From Hymenobacter cavernae (GTDB taxonomy: Bacteria; Bacteroidota; Bacteroidia; Cytophagales; Hymenobacteraceae): a DNA stretch of 64,000 nt. The notes under the pieces were generated by a model. It saw only the letters and a program-made list of their open reading frames with translations. It was not told where the DNA came from and searched no databases. The position numbers were made by a program, and so were the translations under genes. The stretch spans positions 62,001-126,000 of the forward strand of contig NZ_BMHT01000009.1 in NCBI RefSeq assembly GCF_014641455.1, in the 5' to 3' direction. Positions 16,415 through 24,114 of the stretch are shown here, piece by piece; within the stretch, counting starts at the first letter, position 1, and each line of letters starts with the position of its first letter.

Positions 16415-16861
16415 ATGCAAATCCTGATCATCAACGGCCCGAACCTCAATCTGCTCGGACGGCGCGAGCCGGGCATCTACGGCACCCGCTCTTTCGACAG
16501 CTACCTCCCTGAGCTTCAAGAGGCTTTCCCCGATATCCAGCTCGAATATTTCCAAAGCAACCACGAAGGCGAACTGCTCGACAAGCTGCACGAAGTGGGC
16601 TTCACCTACCACGGCATCGTGCTGAACGCCGGCGCCTTCACCCACACCAGCCTAGCCCTCGCCGATGCCATTGCGGCCATTGCCACGCCGGTCGTAGAAG
16701 TTCACCTATCCAACGTAGCCGCCCGCGAAGAATTCCGGCAGCACAGCTACATCAGCCGCGTGTGCGTGGGCACTATCACGGGTTTCAAGCTGGACAGCTA
16801 CCGACTGGCCCTACACTATTTCGAGGGTCTCCGCCCTAAGCGTGTGGGCTTTAAAGTGTGA
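16415..16861 (+). CDS. aroQ: 3-dehydroquinate dehydratase, type II
   Basis: Third step of the shikimate pathway: 3-dehydroquinate to 3-dehydroshikimate plus water; dodecameric cytoplasmic enzyme. 148 aa from ATG 16415. Hallmarks: IINGPNLNLLGRREPGIYG with the essential Arg and Tyr, FQSNHEGELLDKLHE, GIVLNAGAFTHTSLALADAI (catalytic Asn/His region) and VEVHLSNVAAREEFRQHS. First of a run of plus-strand genes (aroQ, serC-like, marC, rnhA, trmN6-like). Its TGA is the beginning of a type B repeat arm. Confidence 0.96.
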   Translation: MQILIINGPNLNLLGRREPGIYGTRSFDSYLPELQEAFPDIQLEYFQSNHEGELLDKLHEVGFTYHGIVLNAGAFTHTSLALADAIAAIATPVVEVHLSNVAAREEFRQHSYISRVCVGTITGFKLDSYRLALHYFEGLRPKRVGFKV

Positions 16862-17002
16862 GGTGGTAAGGTGGTGAAATGGTGAGGTAGTGAGTTTATG
16901 AGTCCACCTAGGTCTGATTGCCAAAAACAAACTCACCACTTCACCACTCACCACCTCACCATCAAACTCACCATTTCACCACCGCACCATTTCACCTATC
17001 CC
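16858..17002. repeat. Tandem-word inverted repeat (type B) between aroQ and serC-like gene
   Basis: GTGAGGTGGTAAGGTGGTGA and following GGTGA words at left; CACCACTTCACCACTCACCA and following TCACC words at right; loop contains CCACCTAGGTCTG. Over 140 bp, one of the longest of the type. Confidence 0.8.
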
Positions 17003-17010
17003 TACCTTTG
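17003..17010 (+). promoter_or_regulatory. Bacteroidota -7 element TACCTTTG
   Basis: TACCTTTG ends 27 bp before the serC-like ATG. It sits immediately downstream of the type B repeat, as if the repeat isolates this promoter from aroQ. Confidence 0.5.
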
Positions 17011-17037
17011 CCTTTTCCAACTGACTTTCTAACTCGT

Positions 17038-18096
17038 ATGTATACTTTCAATCCGGGTCCGTCGCAGGTTTATGCCGAGGTGCGGTCCTATCTCACGGCG
17101 GCTTTCGACGAAGGCTGGCTTTCGGCTCCCCACCGCGGCGAGCGTTTCACGGGCCTGGTACGTCAGGTTATTGCCGACCTGAAAGCCAAGCTCAACATCC
17201 CGCAGGATTACACGATTTTCTTCCTCAACTCGGCCACGGAGTGCTGGGAGGTGTTGGCCCAAAGCCTGACGCCTACCAAGAGCTTCCACCTCTACAGCGG
17301 CGCGTTTGGGGAGAAATGGCTCGAATACGCCAAGGCACTTAAGCCGGCCAGCACGGGTCAATTGTTTGGCGTCGACGAACTCCCTAACCTAGGTCAGATT
17401 CCGCAAGATGCTGATCTGGTGTGCATCACGCAGAACGAAACCTCCAATGCCACGCAGCTGCGCGACGGCTTCATTCTGAACCTGTACAACAAGCTAGGTC
17501 CTAACTCCTTGCTGGCCGTGGATGCCACTTCTTCACTGGGCGGCATTCAGCTCAAGATGATCAAGGCCGACATCTGGTTTGGCTCGGTGCAGAAGTGCTT
17601 TGGCTTGCCGGCGGGCCTAGGTCTGATGATTCTGTCGCCGCGGGCGGTAGCTCGGTTCCGTCAGATCAATGAGCGGGCGCACTACAACAGCCTCGTGTCG
17701 CAGTACGAGAAGATGCTCAACTACCAGACCACGCACACGCCCAACGTGCTGGATATCTACCTATTGAGCCGCGTGCTGCAAGATCGGCAGCCGATCAAAA
17801 CGGTGCACCAGCACCTGCTCGACCGCGCCACCAAGCTCTACGACTACTTCGACAACGCCACGCAGCTCACGCCCCTCGTGACGAACCCCGAAACGCGCTC
17901 CACCACCGTTATCGGCCTGCAAGGCCCTCCTGCCCTGATCGACGAGGTGAAGCGTCGCGCCAAAGAGCAAGGCTTGCAGCTCGGCAACGGCTACGGCAAC
18001 TGGAAACCCAACTCGCTGCGCATCGCCAACTTCCCCGCCATCCCGGACGCCGCCTACGAGCAGCTAGTCCAGTTCTTCGCCCGCGAGTTTGCTTAG
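17038..18096 (+). CDS. serC: Class V aminotransferase, phosphoserine aminotransferase-like
   Basis: PLP enzyme of 352 aa, most likely 3-phosphohydroxypyruvate to phosphoserine in serine synthesis. The ATG at 17038 gives MYTFNPGPSQVYAEVRSYLT; FNPGPS is the family's N-terminal signature. PLP-binding Lys is in FGSVQKCFGLPAGLGLMIL, preceded by LAVDATSSLGGIQL with the Asp that contacts the pyridine nitrogen. C-terminal LGNGYGNWKPNSLRIANFPA carries the phosphate/carboxylate-binding Arg. The longer upstream frame (16918) translates the repeat and is not real. Specificity is inferred; other small class V transaminases are possible. Confidence 0.85.
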   Translation: MYTFNPGPSQVYAEVRSYLTAAFDEGWLSAPHRGERFTGLVRQVIADLKAKLNIPQDYTIFFLNSATECWEVLAQSLTPTKSFHLYSGAFGEKWLEYAKALKPASTGQLFGVDELPNLGQIPQDADLVCITQNETSNATQLRDGFILNLYNKLGPNSLLAVDATSSLGGIQLKMIKADIWFGSVQKCFGLPAGLGLMILSPRAVARFRQINERAHYNSLVSQYEKMLNYQTTHTPNVLDIYLLSRVLQDRQPIKTVHQHLLDRATKLYDYFDNATQLTPLVTNPETRSTTVIGLQGPPALIDEVKRRAKEQGLQLGNGYGNWKPNSLRIANFPAIPDAAYEQLVQFFAREFA

Positions 18097-18175
18097 AAGT
18101 GAGATGGTGAAATGGTGAGTAGTGAGTAAGCTATCCTATCATCATTTCACTATCTCACCATTTCACCATCTCACC
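18097..18175. repeat. Tandem-word inverted repeat (type B)
   Basis: AAGTGAGATGGTGAAATGGT (left) against ACCATTTCACCATCTCACCT (right) around a ~35-nt centre; fills the whole gap between the serC-like gene and marC. Confidence 0.75.
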
Positions 18176-18176
18176 T

Positions 18177-18737
18177 ATGTTCAGTCTTCAGGAAATCTTT
18201 TCGGTTACGCTTACGCTTTTTGCCATCATTGATATTCTGGGCTCCGTCCCGATTATCATCCAGATCCGGCAGCGCGAAGGCAAGATTCACTCGGAGAAAG
18301 CTACGTTGGTTGCCGGCTTGCTGATGGTCACGTTTTTGTTTCTGGGCCAGAGCATTCTTTCGCTGTTTGGCGTTGATTTTCAGTCGTTTGCTTTAGCCGG
18401 CGCCATCATCATTTTCCTCATCGGCATGGAGATGATCCTAGGTATCGAGCTGTTCAAGAGCGATATAGCGGCCAGCAGCGGCTCGATTGTGCCGCTGGCC
18501 TTTCCGCTCATCGTGGGCGCCGGCACCATGACGACCCTGATTTCCCTGCGCGCCGCCTACTCTTTACCTAACGTGCTGGTAGGCATCGTATTAAACTTGT
18601 TGTTCGTGTACATTGTGCTCAAGAGCAGCGCCTGGATCGAGCAAAAGCTAGGTAAGGCCGGCGAAGATATCCTGCGCCGCGTGTTCGGCGTGATTCTGCT
18701 GGCTATTGCCATCAAGCTGTTTAAACAGAACTTCTAG
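18177..18737 (+). CDS. marC: MarC family integral membrane protein
   Basis: 186-aa inner-membrane protein, UPF0056/MarC family, transport function unproven. Six hydrophobic segments; signatures FSVTLTLFAIIDILGSVPII at the N-terminus (the conserved I-D-x-x-G-x-x-P), FALAGAIIIFLIGMEMILGI, and SIVPLAFPLIVGAGTMTTLI, the conserved P-L-A-x-P-x-x-x-G-P/A-G loop. Start ATG at 18177 immediately follows the repeat. Sits between the serC-like gene and rnhA in the same direction but separated from both by inverted repeats. Confidence 0.9.
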   Translation: MFSLQEIFSVTLTLFAIIDILGSVPIIIQIRQREGKIHSEKATLVAGLLMVTFLFLGQSILSLFGVDFQSFALAGAIIIFLIGMEMILGIELFKSDIAASSGSIVPLAFPLIVGAGTMTTLISLRAAYSLPNVLVGIVLNLLFVYIVLKSSAWIEQKLGKAGEDILRRVFGVILLAIAIKLFKQNF

Positions 18738-18836
18738 GGTCTTGGGGACTTGGGGGCTTAGGGGCTTGGTTGACGTTCTACTAAACATGCGTTAAACGTC
18801 AACCAAGCCCCTAAGCCCCCAAGTCCCCAAGTCCCA
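18738..18836. repeat. Tandem-word inverted repeat (type B), GGGGCTTGG words
   Basis: GGGTCTTGGGGACTTGGGGG... at left and GCCCCCAAGTCCCCAAGTCC at right, with inner TTGACGTT/AACGTCAA pairing; about 40 bp of near-perfect stem. Arm vocabulary differs completely from the GGTGA type nearby, but the design is the same. Confidence 0.85.
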
Positions 18837-18845
18837 AAACTCAAT

Positions 18846-19313
18846 ATGATTTACCTCTTCACCGATGGCTCCTCGCGGGGCAATCCGGGCCCTGGCGGCT
18901 ACGGCGCCATTCTGCGCTACGGCCAACACGAAAAAGAAATTACCCAGGGCTTTCGCCTGACCACCAACAACCGCATGGAGCTGCTGGCCGTGATTGTGGG
19001 CCTGGAAGCCGTAACGCGCCCCGAAATCCCGATTATGGTCGTCACCGACTCGAAGTACGTGGTGGATGCGGTGGAGAAAAAATGGGTGTTTGGCTGGGTC
19101 AACAAGCCGGATTTTGGCAAGAAGGCCAACGAGGATCTGTGGCGCCGTTTCCTGAAAATCTATCGGCAGCGCTCGGTGCAGTTCCGCTGGGTGCGCGGCC
19201 ATAACGGCCACCCCGAAAACGAGCGCTGCGACCAACTGGCCGTGTACAGCGCCACGCAAGGCCCGCTGCTCATTGATGAAGGCTACGAGCTGATTGAAGC
19301 CCGGCGAAGCTAG
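18846..19313 (+). CDS. rnhA: Ribonuclease HI
   Basis: Cleaves RNA in RNA:DNA hybrids. 155 aa from ATG 18846. MIYLFTDGSSRGNPGPGGYG contains the first catalytic Asp; the Glu is in TTNNRMELLAVIVGLEAV, the second Asp in MVVTDSKYVVDAVEKKWVFG, and the final Asp/His region in WVRGHNGHPENERCDQLAV. All DEDD residues are present. Plus-strand neighbour trmN6-like follows after 12 bp and may share its transcript. Confidence 0.96.
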   Translation: MIYLFTDGSSRGNPGPGGYGAILRYGQHEKEITQGFRLTTNNRMELLAVIVGLEAVTRPEIPIMVVTDSKYVVDAVEKKWVFGWVNKPDFGKKANEDLWRRFLKIYRQRSVQFRWVRGHNGHPENERCDQLAVYSATQGPLLIDEGYELIEARRS

Positions 19314-19325
19314 GTTGCTGCTTGC

Positions 19326-20048
19326 ATGGCCAATTCGTACTTCCAGTTCAAACAGTTCCGCGTCGAGCAGGATCGGTGCGCCATGAAGGTGTGCACCGAT
19401 GCCTGCGTGCTTGGTGCCGCCGCCGATGTAGCGGGTGCTACCCGCGTGCTCGACATTGGCACCGGCACGGGCCTGCTGGCCCTAATGGCAGCGCAGCGCA
19501 ACCTAGGTGCCACCATCGAAGCGGTAGAACTAGATGAGGTCGCCGCCACACAAGCGGCTGAGAACTTTGCCGCCAGTCCGTGGGCCGAACGCCTGATGGT
19601 GCACGCGCAAAGCCTCCTAGCTTTTGCCAACACTCAGCCCGCACCTTTCGACCGCATTCTGTGCAACCCGCCGTTTTTCCGGAACGCGCTCCGCTCGCCG
19701 GATGCGGCCCGCACCACGGCTCGCCACACCGCCCCCGACACGCTGCCATTTGAAGAAATCGCTGCCTTTGCCCAGCAGTTTCTGACCTCAGCTGGGCAAC
19801 TCATTGTTTTGCTGCCACCGCCTGAGATGCAGCACTTTGAACGAGCGGCCAATGCTGCGCAACTCTACCCGAAGCAGCGCCTGGTGCTGCACCACCGGGC
19901 GGGCAGCAAGCCGCTGCGCCACATCACCATGTTTGGGCGGCAGCCGCAAGCCGCAGCGCAGACCAACCTAGCTATCTACGCCTCCGACACCAACGTGTAC
20001 TCCGCAGAATTTCAGCGCCTTCTGCGAGATTTTTACTTGCATTTATAA
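19326..20048 (+). CDS. tRNA1(Val) (adenine(37)-N6)-methyltransferase-like
   Basis: SAM-dependent N6-adenine methyltransferase, 240 aa. Motif I VLDIGTGTGLLALMAAQR, acidic ribose-binding ATIEAVELDEVAATQAAENF, and the catalytic N-P-P-F motif in FDRILCNPPFFRNAL, with KVCTDACVLGAAADV near the N-terminus as in the YfiC/TrmN6 group. tRNA1Val A37 as substrate is inferred from family resemblance. ATG 19326 is 12 bp after rnhA; the stop is followed by a half copy of an intergenic repeat. Confidence 0.88.
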   Translation: MANSYFQFKQFRVEQDRCAMKVCTDACVLGAAADVAGATRVLDIGTGTGLLALMAAQRNLGATIEAVELDEVAATQAAENFAASPWAERLMVHAQSLLAFANTQPAPFDRILCNPPFFRNALRSPDAARTTARHTAPDTLPFEEIAAFAQQFLTSAGQLIVLLPPPEMQHFERAANAAQLYPKQRLVLHHRAGSKPLRHITMFGRQPQAAAQTNLAIYASDTNVYSAEFQRLLRDFYLHL

Positions 20049-20109
20049 TTCTGTAAGCCGTCGTGCTGCGGTTCGACAAGCTCAGCATGACGTTCTTCTG
20101 GATGACGTG

Positions 20110-20172
20110 GTAGTGGCGCTGGCTGTCATACTTCTTTGACACGGCGTCGAACTGCTCTTTGATGGCGTTCAT
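20110..20172 (-). pseudogene. N-terminal remnant of a class I SAM methyltransferase
   Basis: The first 19 codons from the ATG at 20170-20172 read MNAIKEQFDAVSKKYDSQR, which closely resembles the start of small class I methyltransferases of the form M-N-x-I-K-E-Q-F-x-x-V-S-x-K-Y-D-x-Q-R. After that the frame runs into the repeat-like sequence GTCATGCTGAGCTTGTCGAA (reverse of 20075-20094) and loses any similarity. Best read as a gene truncated where an intergenic repeat now lies. The rest of the gene is not in this window's adjacent sequence. Confidence 0.5.
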
Positions 20173-20225
20173 AAGGAAGGACTAAAGACATTCATTATCT
20201 TGATTTTCAAGCTACAACACTCACT

Positions 20226-21596
20226 TCATTGTCTAGCCACAAGGCCGCGGGCAGATGGCTGCTCTTCCTCCAAAAACTCAATCTGATAGTCCTGCTTCAG
20301 CTCGGCTAATATGGGCTCGTAAAAATCGGCGTTGGTAGGAATGACGACGCCGTGGTGCGCTACCTCGCCGCGTGCCAAGCGGCGCACCGCCATACCCAGC
20401 GGCAGGCCTACCGTTTTAGCCATAGCCGTGTGGGTGGCATCTTCCCCGAGCACGATGAGGGAAGCCGTTTTATGGTAAAGCGCGCCATCCAGCTCATACT
20501 CAAACTGATGCTGCATCACAATCATGTCGTGGTCGTGGGGCTGGAGCTGCCATTTTTCCGATAGCAGCCGCTCCAGCAGCTGCGCGGGCGTGGCATTAGC
20601 GTGGCCCACCGGCTTGTCGCTGAACAAACCCAGCCACGTCAGGCGCTGCATTTCTTCGCCTTCCGGGTCAAGACCTAGGTAGGCAGCCAGGTGCGCGGCA
20701 ATGTCGAAATCGGGGGGCACGGGCGGCAGGTAGGCGGCTACCAGCTCGCGCCAGGTAAGGCCCGATGAGTTGCCGAGCTGCACCGTATCATCGGTCAGAC
20801 CTAGCTTCACCAGCGCGTGCCAGGCGGCGCAGTAGCCGGGCCGACGCAACGTGCCGCGCAGCATCGTCGGGATGTGGTCGAGACCATAGGGGGCGCGGTA
20901 GCTGAGCGAGTCACGGTTGGCGTAACCCTCAAATTGGCCGTACCCAGGCACTTCCAGCGTTTCGTAGCGGGCAAACAGCTGCTGATACGGAATAAACCGC
21001 AAGTGCCCGTTTTCCAGATATTTGGCAGTGCTCTGACCGGCCAGCACCACGTTGCGCGGGTTCCAGGTGAACTTGTACTTCCACGGATTGTCTCCTTCCG
21101 AATCGGGCGCCAGCAGCCCGCCACAATACGATTTGAAGCTCGTGAGCGTCCCACCTTTCGCCCGAATGTCGCTCAACACTTGCATCGCCGACATGTGGTC
21201 GAGCCCCGGATCAAGGCCGCACTCCATCAGAATCGTGAGGCTAGCTTCTGCCGCTTCCGCGTGCAGCGCCCGAATCTCATCGGTGGCGTAGCTGGCTGTG
21301 GCCAGGTGGCGGCGGTGACGAACGCAGGCCTGCGCAACCGGCAAATGAAACCCAGCTGGCAGCATAGAAATCACAATGTCAGCTTCTTGCACCAACTTCT
21401 CCAGCTCCTCTTCCTGCTCAATATCGAAGCGCACGGCGCGGGCGTACTCACTGTGCGCGGCCAGTACCGGGACCAGGTGCGCCGGGTTCACATCGGCAAT
21501 GGTCAGGCGCCAGCCTTCCACCGGAGCGTAGCGCAGCAAGTATTGCAACAGTGAAGCTGCCGAACGCCCGGCCCCCAAAAGCAGCAGGTTTTTCAT
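20226..21596 (-). CDS. Saccharopine dehydrogenase-like NAD(P) oxidoreductase
   Basis: 456 aa from the ATG at 21594-21596. MKNLLLLGAGRSAASLLQYL carries the GxGxxxA/S nucleotide-binding motif; LVQEADIVISMLPAGFHLPV and CGLDPGLDHMSAMQVLSDIR (the G-L-D-P-G-L-D-H-M signature) are diagnostic for the saccharopine dehydrogenase/reductase family, and FTWNPRNVVLAGQSTAKYLE follows. Likely lysine degradation (L-glutamate-forming) or the reverse reductase, catalysing the saccharopine/aminoadipate-semialdehyde step. No lysine-pathway neighbours. Start chosen over an in-frame TTG/ATG seven codons upstream because the Rossmann motif begins immediately. Confidence 0.88.
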   Translation of the reverse strand: MKNLLLLGAGRSAASLLQYLLRYAPVEGWRLTIADVNPAHLVPVLAAHSEYARAVRFDIEQEEELEKLVQEADIVISMLPAGFHLPVAQACVRHRRHLATASYATDEIRALHAEAAEASLTILMECGLDPGLDHMSAMQVLSDIRAKGGTLTSFKSYCGGLLAPDSEGDNPWKYKFTWNPRNVVLAGQSTAKYLENGHLRFIPYQQLFARYETLEVPGYGQFEGYANRDSLSYRAPYGLDHIPTMLRGTLRRPGYCAAWHALVKLGLTDDTVQLGNSSGLTWRELVAAYLPPVPPDFDIAAHLAAYLGLDPEGEEMQRLTWLGLFSDKPVGHANATPAQLLERLLSEKWQLQPHDHDMIVMQHQFEYELDGALYHKTASLIVLGEDATHTAMAKTVGLPLGMAVRRLARGEVAHHGVVIPTNADFYEPILAELKQDYQIEFLEEEQPSARGLVARQ

Positions 21597-21597
21597 T

Positions 21598-21776
21598 TGA
21601 CATTTACCAATTAACATTTAACAGCTACTAACTGCTGGTAGCAACAGCAGGGCCGTTGGGCCAATAATCGGTAAAATTGACGGAACCTGCGCTGCACGAA
21701 CCTAGGTTTCACCGCAACGCAACAACATCTCCGCAGCAATTGATAAATGGTAAATGATAGATGTTAAATGATAATT
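21598..21776. repeat. Inverted repeat region (type B, ATTTAAC/GTTAAAT words)
   Basis: GACATTTACCAATTAACATT at left pairs with AAATGGTAAATGATAGATGT at right across ~110 bp; inside it CTGCTGGTAGCAACAGCAG forms a small hairpin and an AACCTAGGTT palindrome occurs. Lies between divergent saccharopine-dehydrogenase-like and cdd genes, so it must also hold their promoters. Confidence 0.55.
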
Positions 21777-21852
21777 GTAGTACATTCACCGCCCCTCACG
21801 CTGTCGGGGCAGCCATTTGGTGCCTGGACCAGCTTTTATTTTATCCGCATCA

Positions 21853-22344
21853 ATGGCCCAATTACTTAACGTGACCATTCAGGTCGACGTACTTTCCCCG
21901 ACTGAACTTACTCCTGCTGAGACGCTTACCTGGCAGCAAGCCCGCGCCGCTACCGATAATGCGTATGCGCCGTTTTCGCAGTTTCATGTGGGAGCCGCGC
22001 TGCTGCTCGACGATGGCTCGGTGTTTCAGGGGAATAATCAAGAGAACCCAGCTTATCCGTCGGGGCTTTGTGCGGAGCGCACCGCTATGTTTGGTCTGGC
22101 CGTTAGTCAGCCGCAGCGCCGCATTGTGGGCATGGCCGTAGCGGCGCGGCCCAAGCACGGCGACTTTGTGGTCGGGATGCCCTGCGGCGCCTGTCGGCAG
22201 GTGATGGCCGACTACGAAACACGTCAGGGTCAGCCGATTCCACTGCTGCTGCTCGGCCCCGATGAGACGATTTATCGTTTCCGCTCCCTGGCCGATCTGC
22301 TGCCTTTTCAGTTTACCAGCGAAAACCTGCCGCCACGAGCCTAG
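21853..22344 (+). CDS. cdd: Cytidine deaminase
   Basis: Zinc-dependent deamination of (deoxy)cytidine to (deoxy)uridine in pyrimidine salvage. 163 aa from the ATG at 21853 (MAQLLNVTIQVDV). Motifs: AYAPFSQFHVGAALLLDDGS, zinc site 1 with catalytic Glu in SGLCAERTAMFGLAV, and the two zinc cysteines in VVGMPCGACRQVMADYE. This is the short homotetrameric form. The 12-codon extension to 21817 has no good start. Confidence 0.93.
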   Translation: MAQLLNVTIQVDVLSPTELTPAETLTWQQARAATDNAYAPFSQFHVGAALLLDDGSVFQGNNQENPAYPSGLCAERTAMFGLAVSQPQRRIVGMAVAARPKHGDFVVGMPCGACRQVMADYETRQGQPIPLLLLGPDETIYRFRSLADLLPFQFTSENLPPRA

Positions 22345-22348
22345 GCTT

Positions 22349-22451
22349 TGTAGCGCGAAGTTCTGCTTCGCGTATCGTTGAACGATGAAGCTAGCACGAC
22401 AACCTAGGTGCCAGTCGTTCTGCGATACGCGAAGCAGAGCTTCGCGCTACA
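22349..22451. repeat. Intergenic palindrome type A (TGTAGCGCGAAG arms)
   Basis: TGTAGCGCGAAGTTCTGCTT at left against AAGCAGAGCTTCGCGCTACA at right; centre has TATCGTTGAACGATG, then AACCTAGGTGCCAGTCGTTC. Same design and partly same arms as repeats at 37760 and 50555. Confidence 0.85.
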
Positions 22452-22470
22452 GCCACGCACTTTCACTTTT

Positions 22471-23133
22471 ATGTCCGACAACGCACAGGAACACCACCTT
22501 ACCGTCAGCCGCTCGGCCCGTTATTATCAGTTGGGCGAGCTGTCGGCCGCTACCCGGCGCGTGTGGTTTGTGGTGCATGGCTACGGGCAGCTGGCGGCCT
22601 ACTTCATCCGGCACTTTGCCACGCTCACGCAGGCCGATCCGACCCTGGTGGTACTAGCGCCCGAGGGTTTGTCGAAGTTTTACCTGAATGGCCACAGCGG
22701 CCGAATTGGCGCCAGCTGGATGACGCGGGAAGACCGGCTAACAGAAATCGAAGATTACGTGGGTTACTTAAATCAGCTGGCGGACAGCATATTGGCGTCG
22801 TGCCCGGCCGTGGTTGAAATCACGGTGCTGGGTTTCTCGCAGGGTGGGGCCACCGTGAGCCGCTGGCTGTCGCGGGCGCAGTTCCGGCCGAAGCAGTTGA
22901 TCTTGTGGGCCGGCAGGTTTCCACCCGATATGGATGCTGAAACGGCCACTCACTTGTTGAACCAGCTGCCGGTCACGGTGGTGTGCGGCGATGAAGACCC
23001 TTTCGTGTCACCTGAAGCCTTCGAAGAAAATCTCCAACTACTACGCTCGTTCGGCGTGGAGCCCGAGGTAATTCGCTTTACCGGCAAGCACACGCTCGAC
23101 GCCGACGTATTGCGACAACTAGCAAGCCACTAA
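22471..23133 (+). CDS. Alpha/beta hydrolase (carboxylesterase/phospholipase-like)
   Basis: 220-aa serine hydrolase from ATG 22471 (MSDNAQEHHLTVSRSARYYQ). Oxyanion region VWFVVHGYGQLAAYFIRHF, nucleophile elbow ITVLGFSQGGATVSRWLSR (G-x-S-x-G), acid in TVVCGDEDPFVSPEAF and the catalytic His in FTGKHTLDADVL. It belongs near the YpfH/carboxylesterase 2 group; natural substrate unknown. The longer frame starting at 22408 is the translated repeat. Confidence 0.85.
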   Translation: MSDNAQEHHLTVSRSARYYQLGELSAATRRVWFVVHGYGQLAAYFIRHFATLTQADPTLVVLAPEGLSKFYLNGHSGRIGASWMTREDRLTEIEDYVGYLNQLADSILASCPAVVEITVLGFSQGGATVSRWLSRAQFRPKQLILWAGRFPPDMDAETATHLLNQLPVTVVCGDEDPFVSPEAFEENLQLLRSFGVEPEVIRFTGKHTLDADVLRQLASH

Positions 23134-23277
23134 GTAGTTAGCTACTGCCACCCAGGTATTCATTTGGCTTTTCTTCAGCTGCTCAGGAGCCGCCCTTCAT
23201 GGTCTCTTCACAGTGGGGTTGCGTATGTTGTATTCCGTATTCCTCCCGAGTTATAAGCTGTTCATCCTATTGCTATC

Positions 23278-23964
23278 ATGCACGTTCTCATTGTAGAAGA
23301 CGAAAGAAGCCTGCACCAGGAAGTGAGGCAGTTTCTGCTCCAGGCGCAGTATCTCTGCGATTCGGCCTTCACCTTTGCCGAAGCCTCCGAGAAAATATTT
23401 GTCAATAGCTACGACTTCGTGCTGCTCGACCTAGGTTTGCCCGACGGCGACGGCCTACAGCTGCTGCGCGAAGCCAAGCAGAACGAGCGCCAGGAAGCCT
23501 CCTTCATCATCCTCACCGCGCGCGGCGCCATCGACGACCGTATTCGGGGCCTCGACCTAGGTGCCGACGATTACCTGCCGAAGCCTTTCTCACTACTGGA
23601 ATTATTGAGCCGGATGCAGGCCATCACGCGGCGCAAATTTGGATTGAAGCGCCAGGAGCTGACGTTTGGTGGCGGTTTTCAGCTGGATGTAACGGGTCGC
23701 ACGCTGCGTTTTGAGGGTGCTGAAGTGCCGCTCACCAAGAAGGAGTTCGACTTGCTGCACTACCTGCTGCTGCACAAAAACCGCGTGCTCACGCGCTTGC
23801 AGCTCGGCGAACACCTGTGGGGCAACGTGCTGGAGGACGATTCTGACTCGAACTACATCGACGTGCATATCAAGAACATCCGCAAAAAGCTAGGTCACTT
23901 CGCCCCCACCGACTTCTTGGAAACCGTTCGCGGCATTGGCTATCGGGTAGCGGATCAGAGTTAA
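23278..23964 (+). CDS. OmpR-family response regulator
   Basis: 228 aa. Receiver domain 1-120: acidic pocket IVEDERS, phosphoacceptor Asp in YDFVLLDLGLPDGDGLQLL, Thr in SFIILTARGAIDDRI and Lys in DYLPKPFSLLELL. Trans_reg_C winged helix 130-225: EVPLTKKEFDLLHYLLLHKN, then SNYIDVHIKNIRKKL and ETVRGIGYRVADQS. Pairs with the histidine kinase 150 bp downstream, separated only by a long palindrome. Genes controlled are unknown. Confidence 0.95.
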   Translation: MHVLIVEDERSLHQEVRQFLLQAQYLCDSAFTFAEASEKIFVNSYDFVLLDLGLPDGDGLQLLREAKQNERQEASFIILTARGAIDDRIRGLDLGADDYLPKPFSLLELLSRMQAITRRKFGLKRQELTFGGGFQLDVTGRTLRFEGAEVPLTKKEFDLLHYLLLHKNRVLTRLQLGEHLWGNVLEDDSDSNYIDVHIKNIRKKLGHFAPTDFLETVRGIGYRVADQS

Positions 23965-23977
23965 GCTAATAAGCAAA

Positions 23978-24093
23978 CTACGTAGGAACGCGCCACGGCG
24001 CGTTCTCACCCGCGCCGTTAGCCCGACGTGCCCACTCATCATCAACTCCAGTCGTTCAACGATAAACGCGCCGTGGCGCGCTCCTACCGTAGT
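23978..24093. repeat. Intergenic palindrome type A (GTAGGAACGCGCC arms)
   Basis: GTAGGAACGCGCCACGGCGC at left; GCGCCGTGGCGCGCTCCTAC at right; centre carries AGTCGTTCAACGATAA. Each arm is itself palindromic (GCGCCacGGCGC). A close relative lies at 48829. It separates regulator and kinase genes and could tune kinase expression. Confidence 0.85.
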
Positions 24094-24114
24094 TACTCTC
24101 GATAAGAAGTGAAA

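Noticed and set aside
20226..21554. Plus-strand frames over the saccharopine dehydrogenase-like gene
   Set aside because: Shadow frames caused by high-GC codon structure; no motifs.
22349..22451. Insertion sequence or MITE with target-site duplication
   Set aside because: No transposase in the window, and I could not find clear short direct duplications flanking the palindromes; listed as repeats only.
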